A stretch of DNA of 64,000 bases from Bacillota bacterium (GTDB lineage Bacteria > Bacillota > Limnochordia > Darwinibacteriales > Darwinibacteriaceae), in the NCBI GenBank assembly GCA_012837385.1, contig DURH01000020.1, positions 233,140 to 297,139 of the forward strand, in the 5' to 3' direction. The notes beneath the pieces were generated by a model. It had not been told where the DNA came from and ran no database searches. It saw only the letters and a list, made by a program, of their open reading frames with translations. The position numbers were made by a program, and so were the translations under genes. This document shows, in pieces, positions 31,302 through 40,953 of this stretch. Position 1 is the stretch's first letter. Every line of letters begins with the position of its first letter.

Positions 31302-32429
31302 ATGTTGAACAAGAAAGAAGCAAGCACTGTTGCAGAGAATATTCAAGCTGTGAACGAACTGATGGCGAAAGCGAAAAAGCGCGGCATGGTTACTTATCGC
31401 GAAATCATGGATAGTCTTCAAGATGTGGATCTTCTGCCTGAGCAGATAGATGAGATATACGAGAGCTTTTCCGCCATGGGTGTTGACGTGATTCCCCATT
31501 CCAGTGCCGACCGAAATGATGAAGTGGATGATGACGTGGTTGACGAAGATGAAGCCACTGAGACCGAGAGTGATGATGTGTCCGTGCCAGAGGGTATCGG
31601 ACTTGATGATCCTGTCCGCATGTATCTCAAAGAAATCGGCCGGGTTCCTCTGCTCACTGCTGAGGAAGAAGTGGAGCTGGCCAAGCGCATTGAGGCGGGC
31701 GATCAGGAAGCCGTCCGGCAGCTGGCCGAGGCAAATCTGCGCCTAGTTGTCAGCATCGCCAAGCGCTATGTGGGCAGGGGGATGCAGCTTTTGGACCTCA
31801 TCCAGGAAGGTAACCTTGGCTTGATTAAAGCGGTGGAGAAGTTTGACTACCGCAAAGGGTTTAAGTTCAGCACTTATGCTACTTGGTGGATTCGGCAGGC
31901 CATAACTAGGTCCATCGCGGATCAGGCGCGCACTATTCGCATCCCCGTTCATATGGTGGAGACCATCAACAAGTTGACCAGAGTGTCCAGGCAGCTATTG
32001 CAGGAACTGGGCAGGGCTCCTACCCCTGAGGAGATCGCGGAAGAGATGGATCTGCCAGTGGAGAGGGTGAGGGAGATCATGAAGATCGCCCAAGAACCCG
32101 TGTCCCTGGAAACTCCCATTGGCGAAGAGGAAGACAGTCATCTCGGTGACTTCATTGAAGACCAGGAGGCCACGGCTCCCGCTGAAGCGGCGGCCTTTAC
32201 AATGCTCCAGGAACAGCTCGAGGAAGTGTTGGAGTCCCTGACCCCCCGTGAACAGCAGGTTTTGAGGCTGCGTTTTGGATTGGAAGATGGGCGGGGGCGG
32301 ACTCTAGAAGAAGTGGGGCAGGTATTCGGCGTGACCCGTGAACGGATCCGCCAGATCGAAGCTAAGGCCCTGCGCAAGCTGCGTCATCCCAGCCGCAGTA
32401 AGAAGCTGAAGGACTTCCTGGAGCAGTAG
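31302..32429 (+). CDS. rpoD: RNA polymerase primary sigma factor
   Basis: [80 protein letters not shown]. Confidence 0.98.
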   Translation: MLNKKEASTVAENIQAVNELMAKAKKRGMVTYREIMDSLQDVDLLPEQIDEIYESFSAMGVDVIPHSSADRNDEVDDDVVDEDEATETESDDVSVPEGIGLDDPVRMYLKEIGRVPLLTAEEEVELAKRIEAGDQEAVRQLAEANLRLVVSIAKRYVGRGMQLLDLIQEGNLGLIKAVEKFDYRKGFKFSTYATWWIRQAITRSIADQARTIRIPVHMVETINKLTRVSRQLLQELGRAPTPEEIAEEMDLPVERVREIMKIAQEPVSLETPIGEEEDSHLGDFIEDQEATAPAEAAAFTMLQEQLEEVLESLTPREQQVLRLRFGLEDGRGRTLEEVGQVFGVTRERIRQIEAKALRKLRHPSRSKKLKDFLEQ

Positions 32430-32474
32430 AGCCCTTGACAGGCAGCAAGCATTTTCATATAATTAACTAGTGCT

Positions 32475-32550
<76 letters not shown>

Positions 32551-32568
32551 ATATCCTTGAGAGCAAAA

Positions 32569-32602
32569 GCCGTCTCACCGTGTTGGAGGCGGTCTCTTTT
32601 TT
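32569..32602 (+). terminator. Terminator downstream of tRNA
   Basis: GCCGTCTC...GAGGCGGT (with GU pairs) + CTCTTTTTTT. Confidence 0.6.
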
Positions 32603-32680
32603 TGGCCAGGGCAATTTCTGAAGTATGTTCCAGACCTTTACCGTTTCCTCTCCGTGTGGGATATGGTATACTGAACATGC

Positions 32681-33021
32681 TGAGTGAACCAGATGATCGC
32701 AGAGGAGAGATCCTTTGAGGAAAGTCCGAGCTCCGCAGGGCAGGATGCTGGGTAACGCCCAGTGGAGGTAACTCTAAGGCTAGTGCCACAGAAATATACC
32801 GCCCTGGAAGTTTCCAGGGTAAGGCTGAAAAGGTGAGGTAAGAGCTCACCAGCAGTTAGGCGACTAACTGGCTAGGTAAACCCCATCCGGAGCAAGGTCA
32901 AATAGGAAAGGAGAGGCTGCCCGTCTCGCTTGACTTTCGGGTTGACCGCATGAGGCTTTAGGCAACTAAGGTCCTAGATAGATGATCATCCACGACAGAA
33001 CTCGGCTTATCGGTTCACTCA
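32681..33021 (+). ncRNA. rnpB: RNase P RNA (bacterial)
   Basis: TGAGTGAACC ... GGTTCACTCA P1 pairing; GAGGAAAGTCCGAGCTCCGCAGGGCA, GACAGAACTCGGCTTA conserved cores; -10 TATACT at 32667. Confidence 0.95.
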
Positions 33022-33033
33022 GATTTGCTGGCA

Positions 33034-33066
33034 AACCTGGATACTATTGGTATCCAGGTTTTCTTA
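33034..33066 (+). terminator. rnpB terminator
   Basis: AACCTGGATAC-TATTG-GTATCCAGGTT + TTCTTATTT. Confidence 0.85.
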
Positions 33067-33129
33067 TTTGGTTAATTTTTTCATTTCCGGGCAGGAGTTT
33101 CCCAATATCCAACGAATATGGTCATCAAA

Positions 33130-33154
33130 GTGGTGATTCGTGGGGAAAAGTGGT
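33130..33154 (+). promoter_or_regulatory. MraZ-type operator: three direct repeats with 10-nt period
   Basis: GTGGT-gattc-GTGGG-gaaaa-GTGGT immediately upstream of mraZ; resembles TGGGN5-type MraZ repeats. Confidence 0.65.
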
Positions 33155-33179
33155 GGATTTTGAGGAGGGAGTGGTGAGA

Positions 33180-33611
33180 GTGTTCTTAGGTGAGTACCAA
33201 CACAGCTTGGATGCCAAGGGACGGCTCACTATTCCCGCGAAATTTCGGGAAGAATTGGGGGAAGGGGCAGTCATCACCAGGGGATTGGATAACTGCTTGT
33301 TCTTGTTTCCTAATACTGAATGGACTATCCTAGAAACTAAGCTCAAAACCCTGCCTTTGACCAAGAATGATGCCCGCCAATTCGTACGTTTTCTCTTTTC
33401 CGGTGCTACAGAGTGCGAACTGGATAAACAGGGGCGCATTATGCTGCCGGCTAACCTCAGGGAGTTCGCCGGGATAGATAAAGACGCTGTGGTAATCGGC
33501 GTTTCCAGCCGCATTGAGATCTGGAGCAGGGAAAAATGGGCAACCTATGTTCAAGCAGCAGAGGAGTCCTTTGACCAAATCGCTGAGAACATTGTGGATC
33601 TTGGAATTTGA
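33180..33611 (+). CDS. mraZ: Transcriptional regulator MraZ
   Basis: [29 protein letters not shown] track start 32982 lies inside rnpB and is not likely. Confidence 0.95.
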   Translation: MFLGEYQHSLDAKGRLTIPAKFREELGEGAVITRGLDNCLFLFPNTEWTILETKLKTLPLTKNDARQFVRFLFSGATECELDKQGRIMLPANLREFAGIDKDAVVIGVSSRIEIWSREKWATYVQAAEESFDQIAENIVDLGI

Positions 33612-33626
33612 GCTAGGAGTGACGAG

Positions 33627-34559
33627 ATGCACTATGGCCACGAACCAGTTCTCCTGCTGGAGACCATTGACGCACTTGCCCTGAAGCCGGGAGAAGTGTA
33701 TGTGGATTGCACGATCGGGGCCGCGGGCCATAGTTTAGGGATGTTGGCCACAGAGCCCACGATCAAGCTTGTCGGTATAGACCAGGATGACGCAGCCTTG
33801 GAGCGAGCCAAGTATAGATTGGCTGCCTATGCTCATCAAGTGACGCTGATTAGGGGCAACTTCCGCAACCTGCAGAGCCTATTACAGGAGAACGGCGTCA
33901 GTGAGGTGGCAGGAGTATTGATGGATATCGGAGTCTCCTCGCCCCAACTGGACGAAGGTGAGAGGGGATTCAGCTACCATCAGGATGCACGTCTGGACAT
34001 GAGGATGGATCGCAGCGCCAAGCTTGATGCTTGGACCATCGTGAATACATACAGTGAGGAAGAACTGACCGAGATTATTGCCGAGTATGGTGAAGAGAAC
34101 TGGGCTGCTAGAATCAGCCAGTTCATCGTTGCGGAACGCCGGGACAGGCCAATTGAAACAACTGGAGACTTGGTGGCGGTGATCAAAAAAGCTGTTCCTG
34201 CTGGCGCCAGGGCCAAGGGGCCCCACCCTGCTAGGCGAACTTTCCAAGCCCTGCGCATCGCGGTGAATGATGAACTTGGCGCCCTGCGGGATGGGCTGCA
34301 GCAGGCCGTTGATATGTTAAAGCCCCAGGGGAGGCTGGCTGTGATCACCTTTCATTCCCTGGAGGATCGCATCGTCAAGGAGTATTTCCAAAGCCTCCTC
34401 GGGAAGTGCACCTGTCCGCCTGATCTTCCAGTATGCGTTTGCGGCAGTGAGGCAGTGGTGAAGCTGGTTAACCGGAAGCCGATTACGGCTTCCCAACGGG
34501 AAGTGGAGTCCAATCCACGTTCGCGCAGTGCCAAGCTGCGGGTTGTGGAGAAAATCTGA
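33627..34559 (+). CDS. rsmH: 16S rRNA (cytosine(1402)-N4)-methyltransferase
   Basis: HEPVLLLETIDALALKPGEVYVDCTIGAAGHS, GPHPARRTFQALRIAVNDEL, VITFHSLEDRIVK. Confidence 0.97.
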   Translation: MHYGHEPVLLLETIDALALKPGEVYVDCTIGAAGHSLGMLATEPTIKLVGIDQDDAALERAKYRLAAYAHQVTLIRGNFRNLQSLLQENGVSEVAGVLMDIGVSSPQLDEGERGFSYHQDARLDMRMDRSAKLDAWTIVNTYSEEELTEIIAEYGEENWAARISQFIVAERRDRPIETTGDLVAVIKKAVPAGARAKGPHPARRTFQALRIAVNDELGALRDGLQQAVDMLKPQGRLAVITFHSLEDRIVKEYFQSLLGKCTCPPDLPVCVCGSEAVVKLVNRKPITASQREVESNPRSRSAKLRVVEKI

Positions 34560-34565
34560 GGGAGG

Positions 34566-35084
34566 ATGAACCTAATGACTGCGGCCAGGAAGCTTGTGGA
34601 ACCCTATCAACCCCATATAGAAGAGGCGGCATCAGAACCGAGTCGCCGGCCTGCTCCCAAGCGCCGTCGCCTTCCTGCTACCTTGAGGATTTGTCTTGTG
34701 GCCGCCATCTGTGTGGTCCTCGGTTTGCTGTATCTGCAGCAGCAGGTTACCTCCTACTACTTGAACATGGAATTAGCCAGCCTGCAGGAGCAGGTAAATT
34801 CCATGGAGCAGCGAAATGATCACTTAATGCTCAGTCTGGAGTCCCAGCGTTCTCTAAAGCAGATCGAACAAGTCGCTAGAACGCGTTTGGGTATGGTAGA
34901 TCCCGAGTTCACGGCTACTCTAGTGCTGCCCCGTCAGGTGGATTCGATCCCCGAGGCGCAGGGCCGCTGGCTGGCGGATGAGCAGCAGGACAGCACCACG
35001 GGTGGGGTTCTTGCTGTCTTGACAGCGATGTTGAACAAGGTTTTGCCGTTAGGAGGAGTAGAAGCTGGCACGTTACAACGCTAG
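34566..35084 (+). CDS. ftsL: FtsL-like septum protein
   Basis: 172 aa, single TM then coiled coil, position between rsmH and PBP gene; ARTRLGMVDPE. Confidence 0.75.
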   Translation: MNLMTAARKLVEPYQPHIEEAASEPSRRPAPKRRRLPATLRICLVAAICVVLGLLYLQQQVTSYYLNMELASLQEQVNSMEQRNDHLMLSLESQRSLKQIEQVARTRLGMVDPEFTATLVLPRQVDSIPEAQGRWLADEQQDSTTGGVLAVLTAMLNKVLPLGGVEAGTLQR

Positions 35085-37140
35085 GCGTTCGCGCGTTAGG
35101 CGCACTCTTTTCATATTCTTTTTGTGGGCTTTGGCTGTGGCGGCTCTGGTGGGCCGCTTGGCTTACTTACAGATCTACCGTGGCGAGGAATTGGCAGTGC
35201 GGGCCACAGCCCAGCGGATGAGGCCTCAGACCATTGATGCGCAGCGCGGCAATATCTTGGACCGGAATTACAAAACATTAGCCATCAGCGTGGGAGCGGA
35301 TGCGGTGTATGCTATACCTGACAGTATTCGGGATGTGGAAGGTACAGCAAGACAGCTAGCTCCCTATTTGTCTTTATCTGAGCCTGAACTGACCGCACTG
35401 CTCACCAGCGGTAAGAGCAGTGTTTGGTTAGCCCGAGGCTTGACAGTGGAGACGGCGGAGGCCATCCGCAGTCTGGCCTTACCGGGCATTAAGATTGTGC
35501 AGCGCCCGCAGCGCTACTATCCCCAGGGTTCTCTCGCGGCCCACGTTGTGGGTATTGCCGGCGCGGATAATCAAGGTTTGGAAGGCATAGAGTATTTCTA
35601 CGATGAAACGCTGCGCGGCACCCCTGGGCAGCACGCCACAGAACGAGACGCCGCCCAGCGAAGTATTCCTGGGGGAGAAACGGAGTTTATCCCGCCTCAA
35701 GCTGGGTATGATGTGGTACTCACCATTGATACGGTGATCCAGTATCTAGCCGAAACTCGGATTCAGGAAGCAGTGATCTCCAGCAACAGTGAACGGGGGC
35801 TCGTTTTGGTGATGAACCCCAAAACAGGAGAGATATTAGCTAACGCCATTTATCCGACTTTTGACCCGAACTATTATCAAGAAGTCTCCGTGGACAGACG
35901 CCGCAACATTGCCATTACCGATCAATATGAACCGGGTTCTACGTTCAAATTTGTTACAGCTGCGGCAGCTCTGGACCTGGGCCTAACTGACAACAACCGT
36001 ACTTTCGAAAGCGGGCATGTGTGGGAAGTAGGGGGCGGACGGGTGCGCAACCTGGATGGGCGCGCCTTTGGCAGTATTACCTTCCGGGAAGCTATGGAGC
36101 GATCAGACAATATCACTTTTGCTAAGCTTTCAGTGGAAATGGGGCCGGAAGCCTTCCACAGGTACATACAAGGCTTGGGCTTTGGCAGGCGTTTGGGCGT
36201 AGACTTCCCAGGTGAGATAGCGGGGACTGTCCTCTTGCCTTCCCGCTCTGGACAGACGCTGCAGTGGGCGAACACAGGCTTTGGCCAAGGGATTGCAGTA
36301 ACACCCTTGCAGCTGCTCAGTGCCATCTCGGCAGTGGCTAACGGCGGCAGCCTGATGAGACCCTATTATGTCAAGGAGATTAGGGATGCCCATGGGAAGC
36401 TGGTCAGCACCACTGCGCCTGAAGTACTCGCTACTCCCATCAGTTCAGCTACCGCCGGGGTGGTGAGCGATCTCCTGCGTTCTGTGGTGGCCAACGGTAA
36501 CGGCAATCGGGCAGAGGTGCAGGGTTACTATGTGGCTGGGAAAACGGGAACGGCACAGATACCTGAAGGCGGCGTTTACGGTGACGACGTTGTTGCTTCC
36601 TTTGTCGGTTTCGCTCCAGTGGACGATCCCGCATTGGCCATTTTAGTCGTTTTATATAAACCTAAGGTGGAGTCGGCCTTTGGAGGAGTTTTGGCTGCTC
36701 CCGTATTTCAGGAAGTTATGGAAGAAAGCCTCGAATACTTGGGTGTGAAAAGACGCCAGGAGGCAAGGCAGCGCTCATCCTTGGTGACGGTGCCCAATGT
36801 TATGAACTACACCAGAACTGAGGCTCAAGCGCGATTGACTCGAGATGGCTTTTTCTGGACCATGGAAGGAGAGGGGACGTTGGTGACAGACCAGACACCA
36901 GCTCCTGGTGCGAGAGTTCCTGCTCAAACCACGGTCCATCTGTATTTCGCCCAAGGGGAACTGGAGGATGTGGAAGTTCCGTCAGTTGTGGGCTTGAGCA
37001 TGCTTGATGCTTCCGCCAAGCTCAGCGCGGCTGGGCTGCAGATGCGGGTAGTGGGCAGCGGAGTAGCCGCGGAGCAGCTGCCTCAGGCGGGTGCACGGGT
37101 TCCTAAAGGATCCGTCGTTGAGGTTCGTTTTAAGCTCTAA
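35065..37140 (+). CDS. Class B penicillin-binding protein with two PASTA domains (SpoVD/FtsI-like), probable CTG start
   Basis: ORF track gives TTG start 35122, but CTG 35065 has SD AGGAGG 8 nt upstream and restores (M)ARYNARRSRVRRTLFIFFLWALAVAALVGRLAYLQIYRGEEL; YEPGSTFKFVTAAAA, AGKTGTAQIPEGG; C-terminal TVPNVMNYTRTEAQARL and VEVPSVVGLSMLDASAKL. Confidence 0.9.
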   Translation: MARYNARRSRVRRTLFIFFLWALAVAALVGRLAYLQIYRGEELAVRATAQRMRPQTIDAQRGNILDRNYKTLAISVGADAVYAIPDSIRDVEGTARQLAPYLSLSEPELTALLTSGKSSVWLARGLTVETAEAIRSLALPGIKIVQRPQRYYPQGSLAAHVVGIAGADNQGLEGIEYFYDETLRGTPGQHATERDAAQRSIPGGETEFIPPQAGYDVVLTIDTVIQYLAETRIQEAVISSNSERGLVLVMNPKTGEILANAIYPTFDPNYYQEVSVDRRRNIAITDQYEPGSTFKFVTAAAALDLGLTDNNRTFESGHVWEVGGGRVRNLDGRAFGSITFREAMERSDNITFAKLSVEMGPEAFHRYIQGLGFGRRLGVDFPGEIAGTVLLPSRSGQTLQWANTGFGQGIAVTPLQLLSAISAVANGGSLMRPYYVKEIRDAHGKLVSTTAPEVLATPISSATAGVVSDLLRSVVANGNGNRAEVQGYYVAGKTGTAQIPEGGVYGDDVVASFVGFAPVDDPALAILVVLYKPKVESAFGGVLAAPVFQEVMEESLEYLGVKRRQEARQRSSLVTVPNVMNYTRTEAQARLTRDGFFWTMEGEGTLVTDQTPAPGARVPAQTTVHLYFAQGELEDVEVPSVVGLSMLDASAKLSAAGLQMRVVGSGVAAEQLPQAGARVPKGSVVEVRFKL

Positions 37141-37162
37141 CGTTGATAGAGGAGGATCCAGA

Positions 37163-38617
37163 GTGCAGCTGCATGAAGTGCTAGATGGACTAGAATTTAA
37201 AGTGCAGGGGGAGATGCTCCCCATTAGCGGGATTAGTTACGATTCTAGAAAGGTGCAGCCGGGCGATCTCTTTGTGGCCATGGTGGGCCATAAACAAGAT
37301 GGCCATGATTTTGCGCAGGAAGCCCAGCAGAGGGGCGCAGCTGCGGTGTTGGTCCAACGTTTTATTCCCGGTCTGAACCTGACCCAGGTTGTGGTGGATG
37401 ATACGAGGTACGCCCTGGGTCTGGCAGCTGCCAACTTCTATGGGCACCCATCGCGCCAACTGCGTGTCCTTGGCATCACGGGAACCAACGGCAAAACCAC
37501 AACTACCTATTTAGTGAAATCCATTTTAGAGCAGGCTGGGTATAAGGTGGGGCTGATTGGAACCATCCAGATTCTGTTGGGCGGTAGAGCTCTGGAATCG
37601 GAGCGCACAACTCCCGAGTCTCTAGACCTGCAGCGCCTCTTTTCGCAAATGCTGGCAGAGGGAGTGGATTTCGTGGTTATGGAAGTGTCCTCGCATGCCC
37701 TGGAACTGCACCGCACCACAGGGGTTTCCTTTGCCGGTGCAGTATTTACCAACCTTTCCCAGGATCACTTGGATTTCCATACCACTATGGATGAATACTA
37801 TGCCGCTAAGGCCAAGCTCTTCACAGGACTGGACGGCCCTGCCGCCATCAACGTGGATGATTCGTGGGGAGCCAAGCTGGCGGCTAGCCTGCCTGAGGGA
37901 GTGGTCACCTTTGCCGTGGATCAGCCGGCTGATTTCCGCGCCCAGAAGATAGAGTTGGAAAACACCGGTGTATCCTATATACTTGATAGTAAGGATGGCC
38001 AGACGGAGATTCGGCTGCAGTTGATGGGCCAGTTCAATGTGTATAACACCCTTGCAGCAGCGGCACTCTGTGCTGCGCAGGGTATAGCCCTTGACAAGAT
38101 CAAAGATGGCCTGGAGAGAGTCCCAGGCGTACCAGGGCGTTTTGAGCGCATCGGTAATGGGCATGGGCTCAACATCGTTGTAGATTACGCCCACACTCCC
38201 CATGGGTTGGAGAACATTCTGCGGTCCGCTCGGGTCTTAGTGCCTGCAGGCCGGATCATTGTGGTTTTCGGAGCTGGGGGCGATCGGGACAAGACGAAAC
38301 GGCCCCTGATGGGAGCTGTCGCCGCAGAGCTGGCAGACTATGTGATTATCACCTCAGATAATCCCCGGTCTGAGGATCCAGTGGCAATCTGTTCCAGTAT
38401 CGAACAAGGTCTGTTGACTAAGGATCCCCGGGTTCCTTATGCCATCGAAGTGAACCGCCGCAGCGCCATCCGCTTAGCCGTCGCCATGGCCGAGCCGGAG
38501 GATCTTGTTATTATTGCAGGAAAAGGTCATGAAACCTATCAAGAATTTGCCGATGGGCGAGTTCATTTTGATGATGGGGAAGAGGTCAGGGCGGCCATTA
38601 AGGAGCTGAAGGACTAA
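37163..38617 (+). CDS. murE: UDP-MurNAc-tripeptide synthetase
   Basis: GITGTNGKTTTTYLVKSIL; ITSDNPRSEDP (mDAP-type DNPR motif); GTG start after GGAGGA. Confidence 0.95.
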   Translation: MQLHEVLDGLEFKVQGEMLPISGISYDSRKVQPGDLFVAMVGHKQDGHDFAQEAQQRGAAAVLVQRFIPGLNLTQVVVDDTRYALGLAAANFYGHPSRQLRVLGITGTNGKTTTTYLVKSILEQAGYKVGLIGTIQILLGGRALESERTTPESLDLQRLFSQMLAEGVDFVVMEVSSHALELHRTTGVSFAGAVFTNLSQDHLDFHTTMDEYYAAKAKLFTGLDGPAAINVDDSWGAKLAASLPEGVVTFAVDQPADFRAQKIELENTGVSYILDSKDGQTEIRLQLMGQFNVYNTLAAAALCAAQGIALDKIKDGLERVPGVPGRFERIGNGHGLNIVVDYAHTPHGLENILRSARVLVPAGRIIVVFGAGGDRDKTKRPLMGAVAAELADYVIITSDNPRSEDPVAICSSIEQGLLTKDPRVPYAIEVNRRSAIRLAVAMAEPEDLVIIAGKGHETYQEFADGRVHFDDGEEVRAAIKELKD

Positions 38618-39957
38618 TGCGTGCATTATCACTTGCGGAAATCGCCGAGTTTACCAACGGACGCGCCCGTGGTTCCGCCACAGTCGATAACGTAGTTATT
38701 GACAGCCGCCAGGCGAGAAGGGGGAGCCTGTTTTTCGCTCTGCCTGGAGAGCGAGTAGATGGGCATCAGTTTGTACCCGATGTGCTGGCGCAGGGAGGAT
38801 GCGCCGTGGTTAGGGAGGGCACTTATGATCAGCCTGGAGTCGTGGAAGTGGCCGATCCTCTCTTGGCACTGCAGGAGCTGGCCCAAGCCTATCTGGCGAA
38901 GTATCGCGTTCCCGTGGTGGCCGTGACCGGGAGCAATGGCAAGACATCCACCAAGGATATGATCGCGCAAGTGCTCCGTTCTAGGTATGCTGTTCATGCC
39001 ACGGAAGGGAACTTGAATAACGAGCTCGGTGTGCCTTTGACTGTGTTAGGGCTGGAAGAGCACCACGAAGTACTAGTGGCTGAAATGGGCATGCGGGGTC
39101 TGGGCCAGATCAAGAGGCTCACGGAGATTTGTCCCCCCAACTATGGGGTTATTACCAATATTGGCCCTGTGCACCTAGAGTTGTTGGGCGGTATAGGCAA
39201 TGTTGCCCAAGCCAAAGGCGAACTCTTGGAGGCCATGGACCACACAGGGACTGCAGTGCTGAACGGTGATGATCCTTCAGTCCGGGGCCAGGCTCGCAGC
39301 TTCAGAGGCAGGACCGTTTACTATGGTCTGGATGCAGCTAATCAGGTAATGGCAAAGGGTATCAAGCTGGATACCGACGGGCGCCCCTCCTGTGTGGTCA
39401 GCTTCCAAGGGGAAGAGGTGGACCTGCGGCTGGCGGTGCCTGGGGTTCACAATGTGTGGAATGCCTGCGCAGCTTTAGCTGTGGGACTCCAATTTGACGT
39501 GAGCTTAAGTGAGGGAGCTAAAGCCTTAGAGAATCTGACCTTGAGCGCTATGCGCCTAGAAGTGCAGCGCAGCCCGCGCGGCGTGATCGTAGTTAATGAC
39601 AGCTACAATGCCAGTCCTGCTTCCATGAAAGGAGCCTTGGATACCCTGGCTCACATGTACTGCACCGGGGACAGGATAGCTATCCTCGGCACCATGCTGG
39701 AATTGGGCGATATTGCTGAGGAGGCTCACTTTGAGGTAGGGCGCCACGCCGCCGAATGCGCACAGCACTTGGTCTTCATTGGCGAATTTGCTGAAGTGAT
39801 GCAGAAGGGGGCTGGCCGAGGTGAGGTGTTCGCATCCACTGAGGAGTTCCTTAGTGCGGCCCCTGAGTTCCACGAGGGCGATCTTGTTTTGGTCAAGGCA
39901 TCGCGGGGCCTCCATTTTGAGACAATTGTAGAACAACTGCTGAAGGGTGGCTCTTGA
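38617..39957 (+). CDS. murF: UDP-MurNAc-pentapeptide synthetase
   Basis: AVTGSNGKTSTKDMIAQVL, EGNLNNELGVPLTVL, VVNDSYNASPASMKGALDTL. Confidence 0.95.
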   Translation: MRALSLAEIAEFTNGRARGSATVDNVVIDSRQARRGSLFFALPGERVDGHQFVPDVLAQGGCAVVREGTYDQPGVVEVADPLLALQELAQAYLAKYRVPVVAVTGSNGKTSTKDMIAQVLRSRYAVHATEGNLNNELGVPLTVLGLEEHHEVLVAEMGMRGLGQIKRLTEICPPNYGVITNIGPVHLELLGGIGNVAQAKGELLEAMDHTGTAVLNGDDPSVRGQARSFRGRTVYYGLDAANQVMAKGIKLDTDGRPSCVVSFQGEEVDLRLAVPGVHNVWNACAALAVGLQFDVSLSEGAKALENLTLSAMRLEVQRSPRGVIVVNDSYNASPASMKGALDTLAHMYCTGDRIAILGTMLELGDIAEEAHFEVGRHAAECAQHLVFIGEFAEVMQKGAGRGEVFASTEEFLSAAPEFHEGDLVLVKASRGLHFETIVEQLLKGGS

Positions 39958-40922
39958 TCATGCCTGCATCATTTGCACCAGTTTTTAGTGCTCTATTGGC
40001 GTTTGCCGTATCTCTATTGCTTGGCCCTGTGGTGATCAATCGTCTGCGCAAACTGAAATTCGGGCAGACAATTCGCGCCGAGGGGCCTGCCACGCACCTG
40101 GCTAAAGCGGGGACTCCCACCATGGGCGGGATTCTAATTGTCCTGGCCGCGCTAGCAGCGCAGTTAGTAGTCCGCCCCATCACAGATAACACGGTTATGA
40201 TGCTGTTCGGAACGATTGGATTTGGACTCATTGGCTTTTTGGACGATTTCATCAAGATCGCAGCAAAGAGGTCACTGGGCCTGCGGGCCCGGGAAAAGCT
40301 GGTGGCCCAGTTCGGTGTGGCCCTGTTAATTGCCCTTTATGCCTATGCCAGGGTAGGCACTGAACTTATCGTGCCGTTTTGGGGGGAGACGATCTCCCTG
40401 CCTGCGCCTTTGTATCTTGTGTTTACCGTGTTCGTGCTGGTGGGCGTGGTTAACGCGGTGAACCTCACGGATGGCTTGGACGGTTTGGCGGCAGGAAGTA
40501 CCGCCATCGCCAGTATCGCTTTCGGAGTGATTTTCCTGCTCCTCAACTATCAGGACTTAAGCGTATTCAGCGGTGCAGTGGCAGGAGCATGCTTGGGCTT
40601 TATCTGGTTCAACGGCCCTCCGGCACAAGTTATTATGGGCGATACCGGTTCCTTTGCCCTGGGGGCCAGTTTGGCCACTGGGGCGGTGCTCAGCAAAACC
40701 ACTCTCTTTCTGCCCATCATCGGTGCGCTCTTCCTTTTGGAGACCGTATCGGTGATCCTCCAGGTGCTTTATTTTCGGGCCACCAAGGGGCGGAGGCTGT
40801 TTCGCATGGCTCCTCTGCATCACCACTTTGAGCTGGTGGGATGGGCTGAAAGCAAGGTAATGATCCGCTTTGTTTTGCTGGCCCTGGTTTTCGCGGTTCT
40901 CGGGTTGTACGCCATCCTCTAG
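39954..40922 (+). CDS. mraY: Phospho-N-acetylmuramoyl-pentapeptide transferase
   Basis: EGPATHLAKAGTPTMGGILI, NLTDGLDGLAAGSTAIAS, MAPLHHHFELVGW. Confidence 0.96.
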   Translation: MIMPASFAPVFSALLAFAVSLLLGPVVINRLRKLKFGQTIRAEGPATHLAKAGTPTMGGILIVLAALAAQLVVRPITDNTVMMLFGTIGFGLIGFLDDFIKIAAKRSLGLRAREKLVAQFGVALLIALYAYARVGTELIVPFWGETISLPAPLYLVFTVFVLVGVVNAVNLTDGLDGLAAGSTAIASIAFGVIFLLLNYQDLSVFSGAVAGACLGFIWFNGPPAQVIMGDTGSFALGASLATGAVLSKTTLFLPIIGALFLLETVSVILQVLYFRATKGRRLFRMAPLHHHFELVGWAESKVMIRFVLLALVFAVLGLYAIL

Positions 40923-40953
40923 GCGCATATAGATGAGGGAGGGGGGCAGGAGT

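Noticed and set aside
32982-33179. N-terminal extension of mraZ in the ORF track
   Set aside because: Overlaps the 3' end of rnpB and its terminator; MraZ homology starts at 33180
37622-38203. 193-aa minus-strand ORF opposite murE
   Set aside because: Antisense shadow; no recognisable domain
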